From Firmicutes bacterium UBA2595 (GTDB lineage: Bacteria; Bacillota; Thermincolia; Thermincolales; UBA2595): a stretch of DNA of 12,930 nucleotides. The notes beneath the pieces are model-generated. The model ran no database searches and had not been told where the DNA came from. It was given only the letters and a program-made list of their open reading frames with translations. Location: the NCBI GenBank assembly GCA_002339745.1, contig DDKP01000124.1, positions 1 through 12,930 of the forward strand, written 5' to 3'. The position numbers and the translations under genes are program-made. This document shows positions 7,892 through 12,930 of this stretch, piece by piece (the stretch's first letter is position 1; every line of letters starts with the position of its first letter).

Positions 7892-9145
7892 ATGGACTAT
7901 ATCGTCAGGGATATCGGTCTGGCGCCGTTAGGAAAGCTGAAGATTGATTGGGCCAGGGAGCACATGCCGGTTTTAAATGAAATAAGAAGAGAATTTGAGG
8001 AAACAAAACCTTTCAAAGGTATAAAAATTGCCGTCAGCATCCACCTGGAAGCAAAAACCGCTTACCTGGCCAAAGTGTTACAGGCGGGAGGCGCAGATGT
8101 GGCTATTACCGGCAGCAATCCCCTTTCGACACAGGACGACGTGGCCGCAGCGCTGGTCAATGAGGGAATCAAAGTTTTTGCATGGTACAATGCGACCGCT
8201 GAGGAATACAAGGACCACCTGGTCAAGGTTCTCGAGACTAAACCTCAAATCATTATTGATGACGGGGGTGACCTGGTTAACCTCCTGCACCACGAATGCA
8301 ATCACATGGTAGATCAGGTTATCGGCGGGTGTGAAGAAACTACAACCGGTGTGCTGCGCCTTAAGGCCATGGAAAAAGCCGGAATTCTAAAGTTCCCCAT
8401 GATGGCCGTGAACGATGCTCTCTGCAAATACCTGTTTGATAACCGTTACGGGACCGGTGAGTCTGTGTGGGCCGGAATCATGAGAACCACCAATCTGATT
8501 GTTGCCGGGAAGACCGTTGTAATAGCCGGATACGGTTGGTGCGGCAAGGGGATTGCCATGAAGGCAAAGGGCCTGGGCGCCAAAGTGATTATTACTGAAA
8601 TCGACTCCATAAAAGCTATAGAAGCATATATGGATGGATTCCAGGTTATGAGCATGGACCAGGCTGCTCCCCTGGGAGATGTGTTCATCACGGTTACCGG
8701 GTGTAAAGACGTAATCAGGGGCAGGCATTATGAAAAGATGAAAAACGGTGTGCTGTTAGCCAATGCGGGTCATTTTGACGTTGAAGTCAACAAGCCGGAG
8801 CTTAAAGAATGCTCGGTCAGCAACAGGATTGTGAGGCAGAACATCGAGGAATTTGTCATGCCTGATGGGAGAAAGCTGTACCTGTTGGCCGAAGGGAGGC
8901 TGGTCAACCTGGCGGCCGGAGACGGCCATCCAGCTGAGATCATGGATATGTCGTTTGCTCTCCAGACCTTGTCAGCCAGGTACATGCTGGTTAACGGCAG
9001 GAACCTTGAAAAGAGGGTTTACCAGGTGACGGAAGAGATTGACAAGAGAGTGGCTGAAATAAAATTGAATTCCCTTGGGGTTAAAATAGATTACCTTACA
9101 CCTGAACAGGAAGAGTATCTGTATGGATGGGAGCATGGGGAATGA
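7892..9145 (+). CDS. ahcY: S-adenosylhomocysteine hydrolase family protein; possibly S-inosylhomocysteine hydrolase
   Basis: NAD-dependent hydrolase releasing homocysteine from SAH (or S-inosylhomocysteine), which removes an inhibitor of methyltransferases. It has 417 residues, the short archaeal/Thermotoga-like form. Visible segments are STQDDVAAA, IDDGGDL, GGCEETTTG (145-153), VNDALCKYLFDN with the conserved Lys and Asp pair, the NAD-binding loop GYGWCGKG (213-220), GHFDVE, EGRLVNLA and GDGHPAEIMD. Near the N-terminus it has H51-L-E-A-K55-T where, from memory, canonical adenine-binding enzymes read H-M-T-x-E-T. The Lys in place of Glu is shared with archaeal homologues, including the M. jannaschii enzyme reported to prefer S-inosylhomocysteine. 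With mtaD four genes on, this suggests a deamination-first route. ATG 7892 has GAGGAGGT six bases upstream; the longer frame from GTG 7871 overlaps the mtnA stop and is unlikely. The family is certain; the substrate is open. Confidence 0.94.
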   Translation: MDYIVRDIGLAPLGKLKIDWAREHMPVLNEIRREFEETKPFKGIKIAVSIHLEAKTAYLAKVLQAGGADVAITGSNPLSTQDDVAAALVNEGIKVFAWYNATAEEYKDHLVKVLETKPQIIIDDGGDLVNLLHHECNHMVDQVIGGCEETTTGVLRLKAMEKAGILKFPMMAVNDALCKYLFDNRYGTGESVWAGIMRTTNLIVAGKTVVIAGYGWCGKGIAMKAKGLGAKVIITEIDSIKAIEAYMDGFQVMSMDQAAPLGDVFITVTGCKDVIRGRHYEKMKNGVLLANAGHFDVEVNKPELKECSVSNRIVRQNIEEFVMPDGRKLYLLAEGRLVNLAAGDGHPAEIMDMSFALQTLSARYMLVNGRNLEKRVYQVTEEIDKRVAEIKLNSLGVKIDYLTPEQEEYLYGWEHGE

Positions 9146-9184
9146 CATGCAAATTGATAGGAGCAGTAAAAGGAGTATTGCCTG

Positions 9185-10966
9185 ATGAACGGGTGGACCG
9201 GCAGGATTCTCAGGATAAACTTAACGGAGCAAAAAGTTAATATTGAAGAGCCGGACTTTGAAAGCTACCTGAGCTTTTTGGGGGGAAGGGGGCTGGGCTG
9301 CCAAATCCTCTGGCAGGAAGTAGGCCCCCGGGTAGACCCCCTTTCTCCGGCCAACAAACTGGTTTTTCTGACGGGTCCATTGACGGGCGCTAGGGTTCCT
9401 ACCTCCGGAAGGTTTACAGTGACGTCAAAATCTCCGCTTACAGGTACGGTTTTTGATTCCAATTCCGGAGGGATATGGGGCGCCCGGTTGAAGAAAGCAG
9501 GTTATGACGGGCTGATTGTTGAAGGAAAGGCTGAGAGACCCGTATATATAGTTATTAATGAAAAAGAGGCTGTCATAAAAGACGCCGGAAGACTTTGGGG
9601 TCTTAATGTCCCAGATACGACCGGGACTATAGCTGCGGCCGAGGGAACCGGATACAGCGTGGCCTGCATAGGTCCGGCGGGCGAAAACCGGGTGAAAATC
9701 TCGTGTATTATGAACGATAACACGCGGGCTCTGGGCAGGGGTGGTCTCGGGGCTGTGATGGGATCTAAGCTGCTTAAGGCTATAGCTGTGAAAGGATCAC
9801 GCAAAATCGACCCGGCGCAGCCCGATAAGCTGGAATTTGTCCTGTACGAGACAAACAAGTGGATAAAGGCCAACCCCATAACTTCTCAGGGACTGCCGGA
9901 ATTCGGCACACCGGTGCTGGTTAACCTGTTTAACGAATGCGGCATCTTCCCGTCATACAATTTTCAGCAATCACAGTTTACCGACGCCTATTATGTATCG
10001 GGGGAAGCTGTTGCTGAAAAAATACTGGTTGGAAAAAAAGGATGTTACGGGTGCCCGATAAAATGCACCAGGCTGACGAGGACCAGTCGCGATTCGGGAG
10101 AAGGGCCGGAATACGAATCCATATGGGCATTGGGCCCGGAATGCGGGATCAGTGACCTGGAAGCGGTTGCCGAAGCCGGTTACCTGTGCAACAGGCTGGG
10201 TCTAGATACCATATCGGTAGGGGTTACCATAGGGTGTGCCATGGAAATGGCAGAGAAAAAAATGATCGAAGCCGATATTAGATTTGGTGACGCCTCCCGG
10301 ATGTGCTCACTGGTCGAAGATATCGCCTACCGGCGCGGGCTTGGCAGGGAGCTGGGGGAAGGTTCCCGGAACTTTGCCCGCAAACATGGCGGTGAACGTT
10401 TTGCCATGCAGGTTAAGGGGCTGGAACTGCCGGCCTATGACCCCAGGGGAGTACAGGGGATGGGGCTGGGATTCGCCACTTCCAACCGGGGCGGATGCCA
10501 TCTCAGGGCATATATGGTGGGACCGGAAATCCTGGGAATTCCTAAAATGGTGGACAGATTTTCTGTTGAAGGAAAGGCCGGGCTAACCATCTTTTATCAG
10601 AATGTTAATGCTGCCATGGATTCGCTGATCATCTGCCGGTTTATGGGTTTGGCGGTTTCTGAAGAATACTTTGCCAGGCTACTGTCTGCCGTTACGGGAG
10701 TCAACTTTCAACCACAGGACCTGCATATAATAGGCGAAAGGATCTGGAACCTGGAAAGGATGTACAACCTGCGCGAAGGGTTGTCATCTGCCGACGACAC
10801 CCTGCCGGAGCGTTTACTGCGGGAACCTGTTAAAAACGGTCCGGCCCGGGGGCGTGTTGTAGAACTGGACAGGATGCTTGAAGACTATTATAAGTTCAGG
10901 GGCTGGGATGTCAGCGGGATTCCTACGCAAAAAAAACTGTCAGAACTTGGGCTGGAGGTTATTTAA
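9185..10966 (+). CDS. Aldehyde ferredoxin oxidoreductase family protein (tungsten-type AOR)
   Basis: Cytoplasmic oxidoreductase expected to carry a tungsten (or molybdenum) bis-pterin cofactor and one [4Fe-4S] cluster, interconverting an aldehyde and its acid with ferredoxin. The 593 residues fit the family. The N-terminal domain starts with GWTGRILRINLT and contains GGRGLG, TGPLTG and SGRFTV, then IGPAGEN and GRGGLGAVMG, the usual pterin-binding region. Cluster ligands are C287-x2-C290-x3-C294 with the distal C484, matching the Pyrococcus AOR pattern. GPEYES and NRGGCHLRAY are further family segments. ATG 9185 has AAAAGGAG nine bases upstream, 39 bases after ahcY. Its stop codon abuts the aldolase ATG with no spacer, so the two should be translated together. 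The best inference is handling of the (methylthio)acetaldehyde or acetaldehyde made by that aldolase. The true substrate cannot be read from sequence; related enzymes act on diverse aldehydes, and some paralogues have other roles. Confidence 0.93.
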   Translation: MNGWTGRILRINLTEQKVNIEEPDFESYLSFLGGRGLGCQILWQEVGPRVDPLSPANKLVFLTGPLTGARVPTSGRFTVTSKSPLTGTVFDSNSGGIWGARLKKAGYDGLIVEGKAERPVYIVINEKEAVIKDAGRLWGLNVPDTTGTIAAAEGTGYSVACIGPAGENRVKISCIMNDNTRALGRGGLGAVMGSKLLKAIAVKGSRKIDPAQPDKLEFVLYETNKWIKANPITSQGLPEFGTPVLVNLFNECGIFPSYNFQQSQFTDAYYVSGEAVAEKILVGKKGCYGCPIKCTRLTRTSRDSGEGPEYESIWALGPECGISDLEAVAEAGYLCNRLGLDTISVGVTIGCAMEMAEKKMIEADIRFGDASRMCSLVEDIAYRRGLGRELGEGSRNFARKHGGERFAMQVKGLELPAYDPRGVQGMGLGFATSNRGGCHLRAYMVGPEILGIPKMVDRFSVEGKAGLTIFYQNVNAAMDSLIICRFMGLAVSEEYFARLLSAVTGVNFQPQDLHIIGERIWNLERMYNLREGLSSADDTLPERLLREPVKNGPARGRVVELDRMLEDYYKFRGWDVSGIPTQKKLSELGLEVI

Positions 10967-11557
10967 ATGTTCAGTCAGTTCAGTCAAATAGGGCGCGACC
11001 TGTTTGTCCAGGGGGTAAACAGTTCCCACAGCGGAAACATGAGTGTGCGCCAGGGGGACAGGCTGGTGATTACCAGGAGAGGATCTATGCTGCACAACCT
11101 GAAGGAATCCGACCTGATCGAAACCGGTTTGGACAAAAATGACAGCCACATTGCACTTGCTTCAACGGAAGTGGGAGTCCACCGGTCAATTTACAAGAAT
11201 ACCTCAGCGCTGGCGATTGTTCACGCCCACCCGGTTTATGCAACTGCCCTTTCCCTGGTGCAGGACGAGATAATCCCAATTGATTCGGAGGGCCAATACC
11301 TGCTGCACAGGATTCCGGTCATTGGGTTTGAACACACTGTCGGGTCAGAAGAGGTTGCCAGGGTATTGCCGGACTTCTTAAAGGAATATAAAATTGTAAT
11401 GGTCCGGGGACACGGCAGTTTTGCCGTTGGCCAACTTCTGGAGGAGGCCTACCAGTGGACATCCAGCTTAGAGAATATATGCAAAATAATCTATTTAACC
11501 CGGACCCTGAACGGTGAAATAAAAGAAAGCAAGGGAAAGCATTACGATAAATGGTGA
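10967..11557 (+). CDS. Class II aldolase (FucA/AraD family), likely 5-methylthioribulose- or 5-deoxyribulose-1-phosphate aldolase
   Basis: Zinc-dependent retro-aldolase of the FucA/AraD/adducin fold, 196 residues. It retains the phosphate-binding SGNMSVR segment and the ITRRGSML loop, a catalytic-type Glu in STEVGVH, metal ligands H-A-H in IVHAHPVY, and the third His in VRGHGSF. HAHP is aldolase-like, whereas the MtnB dehydratase of the same superfamily, as I recall it, reads HVHT there. With mtnA in the same run, the expected reaction is cleavage of 5-methylthioribulose-1-phosphate or 5-deoxyribulose-1-phosphate to dihydroxyacetone phosphate plus (methylthio)acetaldehyde or acetaldehyde, as in the DHAP shunt (Ald2/DrdA-type enzymes). 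Its ATG directly follows the AOR stop codon, and GGAGGT lies seven bases upstream inside the AOR gene, a strong sign of translational coupling. No fuculose or rhamnulose kinase or isomerase is nearby. Superfamily certain; substrate inferred from context. Confidence 0.88.
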   Translation: MFSQFSQIGRDLFVQGVNSSHSGNMSVRQGDRLVITRRGSMLHNLKESDLIETGLDKNDSHIALASTEVGVHRSIYKNTSALAIVHAHPVYATALSLVQDEIIPIDSEGQYLLHRIPVIGFEHTVGSEEVARVLPDFLKEYKIVMVRGHGSFAVGQLLEEAYQWTSSLENICKIIYLTRTLNGEIKESKGKHYDKW

Positions 11558-11572
11558 TAAGGAGGCCGGTAG

Positions 11573-12877
11573 ATGAGCAGGTTAGTAATTAAGAACGCAA
11601 CCATTATTCCCATGACCGGTGCAGAGGCCAGGATATACGGCGGAGAGATCGGTATCGACGGAAACAGGATATCATTTGTAGGAGGGAAAGGAACAATTCC
11701 GGAAGACTGGAGAGCCGATGAAGAAATTAATGCCAGTGGTATGGTGGTTATGCCGGGGTTCATAAATTGCCACACCCATGCGGCAATGACGCTGCTTCGC
11801 AGTTATGCTGACGACATGCCCCTGATGGAGTGGCTGGAGCAGCGGATATGGCCGCTGGAAGCACGGCTGACAGGGGAAGATGTCTACTGGGGTACCATGC
11901 TGTGTATCCTGGAGATGATAAAATCAGGGACTACAGCTTTTGCCGATATGTACTTTTTTATGGATGACGTTGCCCGGGCGGTGGAAAAAAGCGGGATCAG
12001 GGCCAGCCTCTCCAGAGGCATGATCGGGGTAGCGCCTACTGCCCAACTGGCATTGGATGAAACGGGAGAGTTTGTAGAAAGATGGAACGGTGCAGCCGAA
12101 GGACGCATTACAACCATGGTAGGGCCACATGCGCCCTATACCTGCCCGCCCGAATACATGAAGAAAGTACTCTCCCTGGCGGAGAAATTCGATGTGGGAA
12201 TACATATTCACCTGGCTGAAACAAGAGCGGAAGTGGAAGAGATCAGGAAGGATTATGGTAAAACGCCAATTGAGTATGTCAATGACCTGGGTGTGCTGGA
12301 TTTCCCGGTATTGGCCGCCCACTGTGTCCACCTCACACAGGGTGACATAAAAATTTTGCAGAAAAAGAATGTAGGAATTGCCCACAATCCCGAAAGTAAC
12401 ATGAAACTGGCCAGTGGGATTGCGCCTGTTCCGCAGTTGCTGGCAGAAGGACTTAATGTGGGATTGGGAACGGATGGAGCCGCCAGCAATAACAACCTGG
12501 ACATGATGGAGGAAATGCGGTCGGCTGCCCTCCTGCATAAGGTTCATACTGGCGAGCCCACCACAATTCCTTCTTACCAGGCCCTGGATATGGCAACGAG
12601 AAACGGGGGCAGGGTCTTGGGATTGCATGACGTAGGAGTAATTGAATCCGGCTATAAAGCCGATCTAATCCTGATTGATTTTGAAAAGCCCCACCTTTAT
12701 CCAAAGCATAATATAATTGCGCATACAGTCTATTCTGCCCAATCATCCGATATCGACACAGTGATAGTTGACGGGAAAATAATCATGAGAAACAGGAAGG
12801 TCACTACCATAAATGAGGAAGAAGTGCTCGAAAATGTCCAAAGGTGTGCAGACAGGCTGGTTGGTAAAAAGCCTTAA
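11573..12877 (+). CDS. mtaD: 5-methylthioadenosine/S-adenosylhomocysteine deaminase
   Basis: Metal-dependent amidohydrolase that deaminates MTA and SAH (and in relatives 5'-deoxyadenosine and adenosine) to the inosine forms with release of ammonia. The 434 residues match the family. The short N-terminal beta domain contains VIKNATIIPM and MVVMPGFIN. It leads to the metal site H67-T-H69, then an RSYADDMPLMEWL stretch typical of MTA/SAH deaminases. Further residues are H211-x-H213 in HIHLAET, H250 in AAHCVH, and D301 in GTDGAASNNN. ATG 11573 has AAGGAGG seven bases upstream and lies 15 bases after the aldolase stop. It is the last gene of the run and is followed by a strong terminator. Although encoded last, it would act first, supplying substrates to the 6-oxopurine-type MtnP homologue and the AhcY homologue. 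The related TRZ/ATZ chlorohydrolase and guanine deaminase families are less likely given the motifs and neighbours. Confidence 0.94.
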   Translation: MSRLVIKNATIIPMTGAEARIYGGEIGIDGNRISFVGGKGTIPEDWRADEEINASGMVVMPGFINCHTHAAMTLLRSYADDMPLMEWLEQRIWPLEARLTGEDVYWGTMLCILEMIKSGTTAFADMYFFMDDVARAVEKSGIRASLSRGMIGVAPTAQLALDETGEFVERWNGAAEGRITTMVGPHAPYTCPPEYMKKVLSLAEKFDVGIHIHLAETRAEVEEIRKDYGKTPIEYVNDLGVLDFPVLAAHCVHLTQGDIKILQKKNVGIAHNPESNMKLASGIAPVPQLLAEGLNVGLGTDGAASNNNLDMMEEMRSAALLHKVHTGEPTTIPSYQALDMATRNGGRVLGLHDVGVIESGYKADLILIDFEKPHLYPKHNIIAHTVYSAQSSDIDTVIVDGKIIMRNRKVTTINEEEVLENVQRCADRLVGKKP

Positions 12878-12889
12878 TAAAACAGGAAT

Positions 12890-12914
12890 GCGGAAGCGAG
12901 GCTTCCGCTTTTTT
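12890..12914 (+). terminator. Rho-independent terminator after mtaD
   Basis: A perfect GC-rich 8-bp stem, GCGGAAGC (12890-12897) and GCTTCCGC (12901-12908), encloses a GAG loop and is followed immediately by six T residues (12909-12914). It starts 12 bases after the mtaD stop codon. This is a textbook intrinsic terminator and marks the end of the salvage operon. Confidence 0.93.
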
Positions 12915-12930
12915 GGTGCAACAAAAAAAA

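Noticed and set aside
8028..8312. A 94-residue + strand open frame inside ahcY
   Set aside because: It is an alternative frame of a fully conserved SAH-hydrolase-family gene, with Trp/Arg/Ser-rich composition typical of out-of-frame translation.
10967..11557. Fuculose/rhamnulose-1-phosphate aldolase of sugar catabolism
   Set aside because: No deoxysugar kinase, isomerase or transporter is nearby, and the direct neighbours are nucleoside-salvage genes.
11924..12628. A 234-residue open frame on the - strand
   Set aside because: It lies wholly antisense to mtaD, which has complete family motifs. Its translation shows no recognisable domain and no ribosome binding site was evident; it is a codon-bias shadow.

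Overview
The window reads as part of a chromosome of a strictly anaerobic Gram-positive bacterium, most likely a clostridial lineage of the Desulfotomaculum/Pelotomaculum/Moorella type. This rests on the smc and ftsY proteins, which resemble Firmicutes versions, on strong GGAGG-type ribosome binding sites, on frequent TTG/GTG starts, and on a tungsten-type aldehyde:ferredoxin oxidoreductase. The lineage is inferred from remembered family features, not from a search. All eight genes lie on the + strand. I see no RNA genes, insertion sequences, CRISPR arrays or phage genes.

Region 1 (1-5956) is a housekeeping block. It holds smc (chromosome condensation), an unnamed protein made of two tandem JAB/JAMM-like domains, and ftsY (signal recognition particle receptor). 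The two-domain protein is unusual: the second copy keeps a full set of putative zinc ligands, while the first has lost every one of them. A hairpin followed by a T-run separates it from ftsY.

Region 2 (5977-12877) is a compact six-gene run directly downstream of ftsY and closed by a strong intrinsic terminator at 12890-12914. The order is a methylthioadenosine-phosphorylase-family enzyme (mtnP), methylthioribose-1-phosphate isomerase (mtnA), an S-adenosylhomocysteine-hydrolase-family enzyme (ahcY), an AOR-family oxidoreductase, a class II aldolase of the FucA/AraD family, and the MTA/SAH deaminase mtaD.

Together these look like a salvage route for the by-products of S-adenosylmethionine: methylthioadenosine (MTA), S-adenosylhomocysteine (SAH) and 5'-deoxyadenosine from radical SAM enzymes. 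The inferred scheme starts with deamination by MtaD to the inosine form. Phosphorolysis by the MtnP homologue follows; its purine pocket looks 6-oxopurine-type (Asn/Ala where adenine-specific enzymes have Asp/Asp). MtnA then isomerises the sugar phosphate, and the aldolase cleaves it to dihydroxyacetone phosphate plus (methylthio)acetaldehyde or acetaldehyde. The AOR enzyme would handle the aldehyde with ferredoxin. The AhcY homologue would work on S-inosylhomocysteine or SAH. This is an anaerobic, deamination-first version of the 'DHAP shunt', possibly ended by a tungstoenzyme. The individual family calls are secure; the combined pathway is inference. No genes of the oxygen-dependent methionine salvage pathway (mtnK, mtnW/X, mtnB, mtnD) occur in the window.
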